From the NCBI GenBank assembly GCA_963921825.1, contig OY997593.1, positions 58,574,039 to 58,638,038 of the forward strand: 64,000 bases of DNA, given 5' to 3'. Shown here in pieces: positions 25,115 through 35,399 of the stretch. The position numbers and the translations under genes were made by a program. This DNA is from Erodium maritimum. Lineage: Eukaryota > Streptophyta > Magnoliopsida > Geraniales > Geraniaceae. Under the pieces are notes generated by a model, which saw only the letters and a program-made list of their open reading frames with translations, ran no database searches and was not told the DNA's origin. Within the stretch, counting starts at the first letter, position 1, and every line of letters begins with the position of its first letter.

Positions 25115-26397
25115 ACCGATACTACTTCTGCAAAATCTTGTATCTATCGGGTTTAGTGGAGACTGAACCTCCTAGGATTGAGCATTGAATTGTTGATGAT
25201 TTGTTCAGGTTGGGCTTGAGAGCTTGGAACAAGGTGTTCATTCGTGAACTTTTTGAGGCTTGAGACGATGAAGCTATTCTGAGAATCCTGCTGAATTCTA
25301 GCATGGGAGTTGATGATTGGTATTGGAAGGGATCTAGGAGTGGCCTTTATAGTGTCCGGGAGGTGTACCGGGATCTGCAGGTCCATGAGGGTAGATGGAA
25401 TACATTGGACCGGAATGAGTTTTGGAAGCATTTGTGACGTTTAAAGGTACCTCCTAAAATCTGTCACTTTTTATGGAGGGGGTGTCAGGATTTCTGCCAA
25501 CAAATGATAATTTGGTCACCAGAAGGGTTAATGTTAGTTTGGATTGTGTGGTGTGTGGAGAAGTAGAAACAGTGGATCATGTAATGGTCGGTTGTCCGAT
25601 GGCGAAGGGGGTGTGGAGTAGGGTGATGGGGGTCCCTCCGGTTGGTGTTACTGGCTTTCGTGATTGGTTGGAGTTCGGATGGACGTCGGGTGGGGGCGGT
25701 AGAGCTGACTTTGAGTCGGTATTGTGTTGGGGTCTTTGGAGAGCTCGTAACCAACGAGTTTGGGAAGGAAAAAGCCCCTCGGTGGAGGCCATTTATCGAG
25801 GTGTTGAACACTTGTTGACAGGGTAGAAGGAAGCGCAAGTGGTGGATGTTTGGGGGATAGGTGGATTGGCGGTCGATCATGGGAGATGGAGGAAACCGCC
25901 TCCCGGTAAGTGGAAAGTTAATACTGATGCAGCAGTGTTCCACGGTACCGGGGGTGGTGGAGGTTGGATTTGTCGGAAGGAGGATGGTTCCCCTTATTTT
26001 ATGCAGTGCAAAATGTTTGGAGGCCTTCAGGATCCGGAAGTATTGGAAGCATTGGCATTAAAGGCGGCGTTGCAAGAGCTTGTAGTCAGAGATTTTGGTA
26101 ATGGGTGGTAGAATCGAACTGTTTGGGCCTAGTTTTGGCCATTAACAGTAATTCAGTTCTGGTTACCCCATTGTGGGCTATTGTTATGGACTGTAAACAA
26201 ATTCTTTCTTGTTTGGTTGATGTAACTGTAGTCCATGTTAAGAGGACTGCAAACAAGTTAGCTCATGAGTTAGCTCGAAATGCCCGAAAGTGGGTATCTA
26301 TGGTGTGAGATTATTCATCTTTGCCGGAACTCATTTCTGGGTTACTAGTTTCTGATTCTCATTAATAAATCTCTTACTTTCGTCAAAAAAAAAAACA
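25115..26397 (+). mobile_element. 5'-truncated LINE: ORF2 zinc-binding and RNase H domains with poly(A) tail
   Basis: The sequence encodes the C-terminal part of a plant L1 ORF2. A WYWKGSRSGLYSVREVYRDL segment at about 25317-25376 leads into the reverse-transcriptase zinc-binding domain (FLWRG..., CVVCGEVETVDHVMVGCP, 25540-25600). An RNase H domain follows, with NTDA near 25920, EVLEALALKAAL near 26037 and VHVKRTANKLAHELAR near 26232. The end is a poly(A) tail at about 26385-26396. The frame is interrupted by stops and shifts, and everything upstream of the zinc-binding region is missing, as usual for 5'-truncated insertions. Confidence 0.8.
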
Positions 26398-26516
26398 AAT
26401 CCGATCATGTACCAACTGTCAGATAGACAGCCATCCACATAATTTTGGCGCTAAGAAACTGAAAAAAGTTGGGAAAATGAAATAAAAACAGTGAGGGTCG
26501 TTTGGGCGAGATTGAA

Positions 26517-26588
26517 ATGTTGTCTTCTTCCATCAGAATCTTCACCTATCCCCTCTCCTCTCGCCTTCTTCACCTCCATAAGCCATAG
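26517..26588 (+). promoter_or_regulatory. Upstream ORF (23 codons) in the DnaJ leader
   Basis: An ATG at 26517 opens a short frame (MLSSSIRIFTYPLSSRLLHL...) that stops at TAG 26586-26588, five bases before the main ATG at 26594. If the transcript includes it, it would reduce initiation at the main start. Its presence in the mRNA is assumed. Confidence 0.45.
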
Positions 26589-26593
26589 CTAAT

Positions 26594-28898
26594 ATGACCG
26601 ATTTCAGGACAATTTGCAGACCGCACACCGTCTTCTCTTCCCTGATTTCCTGCAGACGCCAAGCTCATCTCAGGATTGTTTCGTTCAGCAACCCCAATCA
26701 TACCTTATCATCTCCTTTTCTCTTCGATCTCAAACACTCGCGTAGCACTGGTTCCGGGTTTCGCGCCAATCGGAGGAGAACGGTGGTTAGGGCTTCTTCC
26801 AATTGGTCGGACCAGAAATCTCCCTATGAAACTCTCGGTAATTCTGTTCCCTTGCCTGTGTGTTTGGTTGCCGAGAAAATCCAGTTGAAGAAAGTTTGTA
26901 AATTTCCACTTGCTTTGTTATGATATTGAGCTAGAATAGTCACTGTTCGTTCTAGTGAAATCAGCGTGTTGATTGTTGAATTACAATCGTCTTGCTCTTA
27001 TTGTGTTTAAATACAGAATTAGAAAGGGACGCTGATGAGGAGGAGATAAAGGTTGCTTACAGACGACTGGCCAAATTCTATCACCCAGATGGTTTGTACC
27101 TCAATCTCGATTGTAATCAGCTTCAAACTGTTCAATTACATATGTATAATGGTTGCAAGATGTGGCAATGGAGATATTCCTGAGAAGAAATATGTCCAGG
27201 AAGTCATTTTCTTTAAACTAGCTGTTTGTTATACGTTTAAACCATGTTAGCGTTTCAATAAACTTTGCAGCAATGAGCCAATGAGGGGAAATTTAACCAA
27301 AGCTTACTTGATCAAGTGGTTGAGTGCTTGAATCTTTGCTTCCAATTTAAAGGCATTTTTGGGTGCATCCTATGACATTGGGCTGCCCACAACCTTTTTC
27401 CGTTCTCAGTGCATAATAACCTTAACCCATAATCAAAGGAAATTTTAGAAGAAAAGGTGAAGGTGCTCCATTTGAATACATATTGTTGGAAAAAATAATG
27501 ATTCGTTCTGTAAAGGTTATTTTTATGGCAATTCCTATATTTGAATTTGTTTATACATTTATATACTAATCATCTAACACATATATGTTAAAAGAAAAGG
27601 TGAAGGTGCTGCTTTTGAATACCTATATGTGTTAAACTTATCCTAAAGCTATATTCCGGGGTAGGGATATAATCACTCCATTCTATGTTCTGCTTTTCAA
27701 GTCTATAAATTGCTTATTTAAGAATTCGATTCTGTCTGTCCATTACATTGGGTAGTGTCATGTGCCTTAACTCATAGTCATCATTTTCTATAAGGTTCAC
27801 TTGGGTTGGCCTGATGGCCAGAGAGCTCTCTCACCTCCTCGAGGTCAGAGATTCGAACCCCAGTGGGTACATCTGCTTGGGAGCAGGTGCGAGTGAAGGT
27901 TAGGTTAGGAATTAGACTAGGCTAGAGTAGGATTTCCCCGCTTCCTTGTTGATAAATAAAAATCATTTTCTACACGAAAAGTTCAACTGATCCAGTTTGT
28001 TCAACTTGTAAGTCTATGACGGTAAAGGAAGCCTTGAGGAAGGGGAAACTGCTGAAGCAAGGTTCATTAAGATTCAAGCTGCTTATGAATTACTTGTGGA
28101 CGAGGAGAAGCGGAGGAATTATGATTCTGATAACCGAGTAAACCCAATGAAGGTATGATTTGTAGATTACTAGAATACATCTAATCTAACGAAATCCATG
28201 GATGCCTTGTTTTGAACGAAATAACGCCTATATTTGAAGTTCTTTGAAGAAAATAGACTGGATGTTGCTTACCATTGATTACTTTACTTGCCGAAGAGAA
28301 AGAACTAATAATTATGTTGAGTATTGTTAAACAGCTTGTGTTTCTTGAAATAAAGGAATTTTAAATCTAGACACACAAATCTAATGGCACCTTTATTTTC
28401 CTTTTCTCCCAGGCATCTCAAGCATGGATGGATTGGCTTATCAAAAAGCGAAAGGCTTTCGATCAGCGTGGTGACATGGCTGTTGCTGCTTGGGCTGAGC
28501 AGCAGCAGCGCGAGCTAAATCTTCGAGCACGCCGTCTTGCACGATATAAGGTGACAGATATTTTCAAATATTTTAGTAATGGGTTAAATAGTGCTTATGA
28601 GTGTCCTGCTGCTTGGACAACTCGAGTTGCATCATAAATTGCTTCACTTTTAGCTGAAACTATTAGCATTTATCAAAGGTCATGGATTGAATTTCAGATT
28701 GATCCAGAGGAAGAGAGGAAAATCCTTGCGAAAGAGAAGAAGGCATCGCAGGAGTATTTCTCGAATACTCTAAAGAGGCATACACTTGTTTTGAAGAAAA
28801 GGGACTTAATGCGTAGGAAAGCAGAGGAAGACAATAAAGACCTCGTCAGCAAGCTTTTAGCTGCCGAGGGTTTTGAGCTTGACACAGATGATCAGTAG
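26594..28898 (+). CDS. Plastid-type DnaJ (J-domain) protein, 265 aa
   Basis: Exons: 26594-26837, 27017-27091, 28013-28152, 28413-28550, 28698-28898 (TAG). All junctions are GT-AG and the phases fit. The first ~65 residues are rich in Ser, Arg and hydroxylated residues with few acidic ones and end in RRRTVVRAS, a typical chloroplast transit peptide. The J domain runs from about residue 76 to 144 (SPYETLELERDADEEEIKVA, then the HPD motif at 104-106). HPD stimulates the ATPase of Hsp70 partners. The remainder is a basic helical region (AWMDWLIKKRKAFDQRGDMA; RKILAKEKKASQEYF) ending in a short acidic tail. There is no Gly/Phe region or zinc finger, so it is a type C J-protein, probably a stromal or membrane-associated co-chaperone. 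It resembles a small plastid J-protein group in Arabidopsis, but I do not assign a specific locus. The start at 26594 is the first ATG in frame with the J domain. Confidence 0.88.
27791..27961 (+). mobile_element. tRNA-derived SINE, 171 bp, in a DnaJ intron
   Basis: Its head contains a box A-like segment (ggcctgatggccagag) and a box B-like segment (agattcgaacccc) at tRNA-like spacing. A body and a 3' end (ttgttgataaataaaa) follow. It is flanked by a perfect 11-bp target duplication ATCATTTTCTA (27780-27790 and 27962-27972). It sits in the sense orientation in intron 2 of the DnaJ gene, just upstream of exon 3. The clean duplication suggests a fairly recent insertion. Confidence 0.9.
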
Positions 28899-29217
28899 AT
28901 AGTTTATGCAAAGAGTACCCGTTGTACTGTTTGATAGCAAATACAGATCCATATTTCATTGTAGAGAATCATAAAATGTGTGTATAATATGGTCCTTGGA
29001 AATGTTCAACAAATGGATGAAAAGTGCATTTACATAAGGTGAACGTAGGTCAGTTTTGGCGGGGGTTGTGACATCAAAAAATCTAAAATTCGGTTTTCGG
29101 TCTAACAAAATAGCTTCTAAAAGAAATCCGTCCCAAATACTGCCTCAACCGAAAAAGTTGAATTGTTTTTCTTCAAATATGTTATAAATATACAAAAAAA
29201 ACTCATCAAACACATAA
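28899..29217. other. DnaJ 3' UTR and spacer
   Basis: This spans the stop of the DnaJ gene to the Harbinger target site. It contains ordinary AT-rich sequence and no gene. The poly(A) signal was not fixed. Confidence 0.5.
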
Positions 29218-31392
29218 GAGCATGTGCAGCGTTCCGAACCGAGAATCGAACCGCGACCACGACCCGTGATTTGGCGGTTCGCAGGTCGCGCGTTGTGGAA
29301 CGCGTATTCTGTGAACCGCGACTCGCCCACCGCTGATGCGGTTCGTCGGTTCGCAGGTCGTCGTTCGCGCGTCAGCCAATGAGCGAGCGACACGTGTCCT
29401 TGCCGAGAGAAAAAAAAACAATCGTCGGCAACGTTCGGTTAACGGTAACTTTTTTATTATTATTCTTCATTGAATCTGATTTTCTCACCCTATAAGTACC
29501 TTAAACTCTATTCTCAAAACACCAACCATTCTACAACTTCCCTCCGAATTTTTCTCCACTTTCACACTCCCATTCCCAATTTTCTCTCTCAAAAACCGAT
29601 CGAAAATGTTTGACGACGAAACCCAACATTCTCATTTATCGGATGACAAACAACACATGTTGGAATTTCCGATTCACCGCCGGGGACCTAGGCAACTTCC
29701 GGGACTTGTTGACGCAACCTAGTGAGAACTCCGCGAACGCTAGCACTTTCACCCCTTATATGCAACCGGGTTCCAACTCAGGTAATTTCAAACTCTCGTT
29801 ATTTTTTAATTTATTTGAAGTACCAATGATGTGAATATTGGAAAATGAAAGTCAACACAACTTAATTCAACCCCTTTCCAGGTCAAAGCTACCCCTTTCC
29901 ACCTCAATTTAACCCCTTTCCAGGTCAAAGCTACCTGGTTCCTTCGCATTTCAACCCTGGTCCAGGGCAATTCAACCCCGGTGTAGGAAAATTCAACCCC
30001 GATCCCAACTACTATGGGTACCTTGATAATTAACCATGGCAACAACACATCGACGGCAACAGTGGCACCCGTATGTCGTCGTAGTCATCATCTACCGGCC
30101 CTTCCCAACAACGACCAATAAGGGTGACAAAACCTAGGAGAAAAATGGACCGTCGAGGTGGAGAGGCACCTCATACAGTGATGGCTCGAGATATCAAACG
30201 ACTCGATTAACGGAAACTCTCAAATAGGTAACACATTCTGGTGCACAGTTACGAAGCGGTACAACGAGGGTTGGCGTTTCCCGCATTTTGAGTAGAGAGT
30301 CATCAAGAACCATTGGAACACCCTTAAGGCACGGACCAAGATGTTCCTCAGTATTTTGAAGGCCGACGTGCGGAGCGGATGTATTTTTGAAGACTACATG
30401 AGGGAGGCGAAGCGGTTATGGAGAGGTATACCGGATGAGGAAAGAACGAAGGGCGAACTGAAATTTTTTGACCTCAATCATTGGGTCGAAATGCTTGAAA
30501 ACGAGGACAAGTTCACCGCTGAGGAAGGCATGGTCTCTTATGTACGGCGACCACGGTTGAATGAGGCCGGGACTTACATCTCAACCCCACCCACAAGTAC
30601 CTGTGAAGATTACAAACCTCTCGGTGGTGAGTCCCAACAAGAATGGGTATCTTCCGATCCGATCGAGGGAGGTCATCAGCAAAGACCCCCTTCCCCTACA
30701 CCTCAGCGTGTAGAAGAGAGACCGTTGGGCAAGAAGTCTACGAAGAGGAAGAGGAAGACCCTCCAAGATCAAATTAGTGTCATGGCGGACATAGAACGAG
30801 CAAGGGCTAAGTCGCGACGAATAGATATAGAAAAGGACCGACTAAAGCTTCTGAATTTCGCGCAACATATAGAGTTCAACAAGAAATGGAAACAACTCTT
30901 CAACCAATACAATTCCATGTTGGAGAAGGATGTCTCCAACTTCACCGAGGAGCAGACGACCCGACACGGATTAATGATGTCCTGATTGTGGGCTCGAATG
31001 GAAGACCTTGAAGTTCAAATGGCTAAGCTTCAACAAGAATGATGTGTATGTTGGATTGTATGCTTCAATTTGTATTTTTTGGGAGTTGTATTATTAATGG
31101 GATGAATAAAAGTTGAAGTCCATTTTTAATAACTTGTGTTAATACTATTTTATAATTAAATTATTTTATTATTAATTTTGTCAAATTTATATAACATCTA
31201 CTATTTTAATAAAGAATTTAATAAATTCAGCAAAATATCTAGTCAGAATCAACTCACAATCCAGTCCCCTACCTGGTTCTCACCATTGTGGAACAAAGTT
31301 AAATTCAAGGGCTGGGAACCACTATTTTGTAAAGTCGGCATATGGTTCCCTAATATGGTTCCCTTATATAAGCCTTTACATTGTACATGCTC
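29218..31392 (+). mobile_element. PIF/Harbinger derivative carrying only the Myb-like gene
   Basis: The ends are an 11-bp inverted repeat GAGCATGTGCA / GAGCATGTACA flanked by a 3-bp duplication TAA (29215-29217 and 31393-31395), both characteristic of PIF/Harbinger. The left 200 bp is GC-rich. A leader with a TATA-like cctataagtacc precedes an ATG at 29606. The gene inside is the Myb/trihelix-like accessory protein of Harbinger elements. No transposase is present, so mobility would depend on another copy. Confidence 0.8.
29606..30985 (+). pseudogene. Harbinger Myb-like (NAM-associated) accessory protein, degraded
   Basis: The first segment starts MFDDETQHSHLSDDKQHM at 29606. A possible intron (about 29781-29880, gt to ttccag) leads to a Pro/Phe/Asn-rich repeat region of the type FNPFPGQSYPFPPQ. 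The trihelix-like region follows at about 30190-30330, and a long open stretch at 30341-30985 contains MFLSILKADVRSGCIFEDYM, DEERTKGELKFFDLNHWVEM and a basic-coiled C-terminus (KRKRKTLQDQISVMADIERA). In family members this protein works with the DDE transposase in DNA binding and import. Stops and shifts in the first half mean this copy is probably not functional, although the last 214 codons are open. Confidence 0.7.
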
Positions 31393-31395
31393 TAA

Positions 31396-32005
31396 TAGGT
31401 TCTATTTATCCGAGGCGGTTATCGAATCATATACCCATTGGTCTTTTTGTGGAAGAGACGGATTAGGGCCCAAACCTTTTAGATTCTTGAACGTTTAGTT
31501 GGAGGATGCGAGATTGTTCCCGGTTGTGGATAATTTTTGGTTGGGGAACTCATGGGATGGTATCGCTTATAGAGAAAGCTAAAGGATGTTAAGGTGGTCT
31601 TAAAGGATTGGGATTTGACTGTGTTCGAAAGAGTAATTAAGGAGGTAAAGAAGTTGATGAAGGAGGTTGAGTGTTGGATTTTCCACTCGAACACATACCT
31701 CTCACGGGAGGAGTTGAATAGTAGGGGGTTTAGCTAGCGCCATGTTAGTAAAGAATGTCAAGTATTTGGGGTTGATTTGGAGGCAACATCGTCGGTCTAT
31801 TCGGGTGAAGGATGGTGATAGGTGTTTAAATTTATACCATTTAATGGCGAATTATCAAGAATTAAAGAATCGCATCACTCAGGTGGAGGCTAATGGGATG
31901 ACCTTATCAGACTCGGTCTGTGTAAAGGAAGTGGCTTCTTGGTTTTTTCGAGAACATTTTAGCTTGAGTGATCAACCGATGTGGTATTTTGCCTAAGCTG
32001 CCTTT
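31396..32005 (+). pseudogene. LINE ORF2 fragment (endonuclease end to start of reverse transcriptase)
   Basis: The endonuclease C-terminus is visible as LSNHIPIGLFVEETD and GPKPFRFLNVWLEDARLFP at about 31408-31520. The linker region before the reverse transcriptase follows (RVKDGDRCLNLYHLMANYQE, about 31800-31860, equivalent to the usual DGNTKFFH motif). It is truncated at both ends and carries frame changes. The adjoining stretch 32006-32225 is unassigned. Confidence 0.7.
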
Positions 32006-32229
32006 CAAGACCTTAGTAGGCTCAAGTAGCAGGTCTAGAGGCACAGTTCTCGGAGGTAGAGGTATTGGTTGCCCTGAAGGAATGTGTGTTGAACCTAGGA
32101 CTCTCCAACTCAACAAAATCATAGAAACTAACCCCAGAATGGCCCATATAATCCCCCACCAACAATGAATCCGCCCCAGACAAATCATGAGAAATCACAA
32201 TGCAAACACAAGTGCTCAACAGACTCAAT

Positions 32230-32711
32230 ACAAGCCTCGTATAATTGATGCTATTGGCAACATCATTGGATTGAACATTAAATGCTCCATGGTGTTATAC
32301 AGATTAGCAACAATGGTCAATACTTATGGAGCATTAAATGCTCCATATTGTTTCATGGATTAGCAGCAACTAGGAACCAACTTTTGGTAGCTGTGTTGTT
32401 TGGAATCAAGTTGATCAAGCAAGTTACTGTCGGAGTATTGCGGGTTGCTTTGTGGTTGTGGAGTAAAATCAAAGTAAAGGTGAGTTCTTGGTTTAATTTC
32501 GATAACAAAAGTTAGGTTATTTTATTTTGTGGATTATCGATCTTGTATTGAGAGGTAGAGAATTAGATTTGTAATTCTCGGATTATTTCTCGGATAATAC
32601 AAGGAGCTTGTCGTTGTCCTCTGGATGTAGGCACATTGGCGAACCACGTATATCGTTGTCTCTGTTTATTTTCTACATCTTTAATTATTGTTCGGTGTTA
32701 TCCGCGTATCA
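32230..32711 (+). mobile_element. Copia-type LTR fragment
   Basis: The 3' part (about 32560-32711) reads like the R-U5 end of Tork/Tnt1-type Copia LTRs: ctctggatgtaggcacattg, cgaaccacgtatatcg and the terminal gttatccgcgtatca. Upstream is a 10-bp inverted repeat around 32326-32346. The left boundary and target duplication were not found. No coding region is attached, so it is a solo or truncated LTR fossil. Confidence 0.55.
32326..32346. repeat. Perfect 10-bp inverted repeat with one central base
   Basis: ATGGAGCATT and AATGCTCCAT flank a single A. A related half copy lies at about 32277-32290. Confidence 0.9.
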
Positions 32712-32739
32712 GACATTTAGCATTTATCGACTGGGTCGT

Positions 32740-33600
32740 AGGGTCGGGGGTTGGAAAGTCAGGTTATCGGTGTCCATTGTGGATTGAATTGTGTCGGTTC
32801 TTTTCCACGAATCCGATTGATTTTCCGGGTGAGTTTCGTATTCCGGTTTCGAGGGTACTAGATTTACTACAAGGAGCATGATAGGGGAATGAGGAGTCTG
32901 GGGGACAAATAATGTCTGTCCCCTAGGGGTCGGGGTGTGGCTTCTCTAGGACACCCTGTGGTGCCCTAGCAGATTCATGGAGACCAACGAGGACATTTTG
33001 TGAGCCTCGCGTCTGCCCCATCGGAGCCCTCTCCCCTTGGGGGGGGGGGGGGGGAGCATTACAGGGTCCTCCTTCCTTATTCAGAGGGGCAGTAGTGAGC
33101 TCCCAATAGAGGACCGTCTAGGATTCCTTATAGCGACGATGCCAACGGTTCAGTCTCGTTGTACGGGAGATCATCAGAGGGGGGTCATCGGGGTTGGAGG
33201 CAAGAGATCATCTACTTCCGTGATAGGCTCGCATGAGCAGGGGTGGAAACAGATATGGCATAGGAGGAAGGACAAGGGTCGACGGAGGAGGAAGTGGTGT
33301 CACCATGGGCGAACTGATCGGCGGTATTACCGACAAGGGTGATCCGTATCGGATCGATAGGGGTAGTAGAGAGGATGGAGGGGATTGATGTGATGGAAGG
33401 GAAGAGGTCTAAAAGAGGAGACTGTATGCGGCGGCGAATTGAAACTCCATAGGGTATAGGAAGATAGGGAAACGACTTGCTGCAAAGCTTAGTAGAGCCA
33501 TCTCCACGAAAGCAGTGCCAGGGGTGATGGCTGACAAGGTCACCACGGTAGTTGGATCCCTAAGGCCGACAGAGTGGTGAGGAGAGGGCATTCTCTCGCT
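32740..33600 (+). other. Probable LINE ORF1 debris
   Basis: This GC-rich block resembles the C-terminal part of plant LINE ORF1 in composition and in short open segments on the plus strand. I could not identify a domain. It contains a run of 16 G at 33039-33054. Confidence is low. Confidence 0.35.
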
Positions 33601-34806
33601 GAATTTTTTCAGATGTTTATTTTTATTTAGTTCTTCTTTTTAATTATTTTTTAATTAAATTTAAACAAAATATTTTTATTTACATTTTCATTTAGATTAT
33701 TTTACAAAAAATCAAATCTGGTGAACCTCAAAATCCCAAAATCAAGCACTCAAAACTCCAAAAGCCCAAAATCAAATCCCAAAAATCAGGCCTGCCCCTG
33801 AGAAAGATGGCGTGAATGATTCTGATGAAGATTGGGCTTTCAACGTCGTGCTCGTCAGACCAGACCTTGCTCTGGCTCCATTTTCCCGGTCCAAACCTTG
33901 TATTCCCTATTTACCCTTGACCTCCCCCCTCATTTGATTGTCGGCAGAAATAAATTGGACCCAGTGAACTGTGGTGGAGAGTGTGGGTTGGGTGTGGCGT
34001 TATGAGCCCGATGATTGCCTCTCCTTCACAATGACCTTATCCTTGTTTGTGTTGTTGAGCTTAGCGATGAAAAGTGTGGATTGGATGTTGTGTTGAGAAC
34101 CAAAAAATAAAGACACGATTATTGGGGGTTGAGAATAAGAGGAAAGAGGGGTGGTTAGGGTTAAACAAATAGAACATGGGTTGTTTTTATTTCAATTTTG
34201 ATAAAAATAGAAAATAATTTAATTACTGAAATAAAATATAAAATATAAAATCTTTAAATGTATACTAAATTATATATAATAAATAAAAATCAATGTTACT
34301 AAAAATATTACAAAAGAATTAAATTAAAATTAAAAAATAATTTAAAACATATTTTCTGAAACTAAAACAGATTTTATAAATAAAACTATATTATTATGAT
34401 GAAATTTGTTTTTTCAAAAATAAATTTTGTTCTTTGAAATAAAATTGATTTTTATAAATAAAACTGTATTTTTAAAATAAAATTTTGTTTTAAAAAACCA
34501 AATTGATTTTTTTATAAACAAAAACTGATTTTTCAAAATTATTGTTTTTATAAATTATTTTAATAATTCTGTTTTTCAAAAATATAAATAAAAAAACAAG
34601 GGTGTATTGTAGGGTTGGAGTTGGATTTAGGGTTGTATAACTTAGGGGCATTTTGGGTTTTCCAAAAAAATGAATAGTAAACGGATGGAAAATTGGACGG
34701 AATGTGTAACTTCGTTACAAGTTGAAACATAAGGGTATGCATTGGTTAAAAAAACAGGATACGCATCGGATAATCGTATAAATTTAAGGGTAGGTAATTG
34801 TAATTA
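33600..34806. mobile_element. Remnant of a Mutator-like element (right part)
   Basis: The block has a GC-richer part (33715-34170) followed by AT-rich sequence. A right terminus reads aatttaagggtaggtaattg and, after the inserted MITE 34807-35187, continues taattaacccc. Its reverse complement would start GGGGTTAATTAC, like the family B termini, and the layout resembles 23736-24952 and 60827-62017. No matching left end was found, so this is inference. Confidence 0.4.
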
Positions 34807-35187
34807 GGAAAAACTCCAAGTATTAACTATCCCCGACTTGTACATCTCAAGAACTTGCTGCTGACTTATTTGTCGATCAGAAACACACTCCTGACTTAAG
34901 GTAATTACACAAACTAACATTTTCCGTTAGAGATGACGGAGAAAGTTAGGAAAAACTCCAAGAACTAACTACAATATGACTATTGAACTAAAAAGCTAAC
35001 CGTATACTTGTTAGTTTTTACAGCTTTTCCTAACGTTTTCCATCATCTCTAACGGAAAATGTTAGTTTGTAACGGAAAAAGTTACTTTTTAGTAAATACC
35101 TAAGTCAACCGTGAGTTTCTGATCGACAAAAAGTCAGCAGCAAGTTCTTGAGCGGTACAACTCGACAATAGTTAGTTCTTGGTTTTA
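34807..35187. mobile_element. Mutator-like MITE, 381 bp, with 9-bp target duplication
   Basis: The ends are inverted repeats containing caagaacttgctgctgact and gtcgatcagaaac. A second, inner palindrome is built on taacattttccgttagagat. A 9-bp duplication TTGTAATTA flanks it at 34798-34806 and 35188-35196. It sits inside the right terminus of what looks like an older element. Confidence 0.85.
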
Positions 35188-35399
35188 TTGTAATTAACCC
35201 CATAAACTATCAACACAATTATTATTATTATTATTTTAAAATAGTGGCAACCATTACTAATGAACTAACGATAGGACGAGGCTCAGACCCAACAAACTCG
35301 GATCGTTAATCCTTTCACATAACACTAGTTTACTCCCAATTAACGACTCAAGGGGGACACCCCTTTTTACATATAGGCTCTTCGTATCCATGCTTCCAT

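Noticed and set aside
31968-32225. Overlapping ORFs of 66-93 codons on both strands
   Set aside because: No domain seen; probably unassigned repeat debris between a LINE and a Copia LTR.
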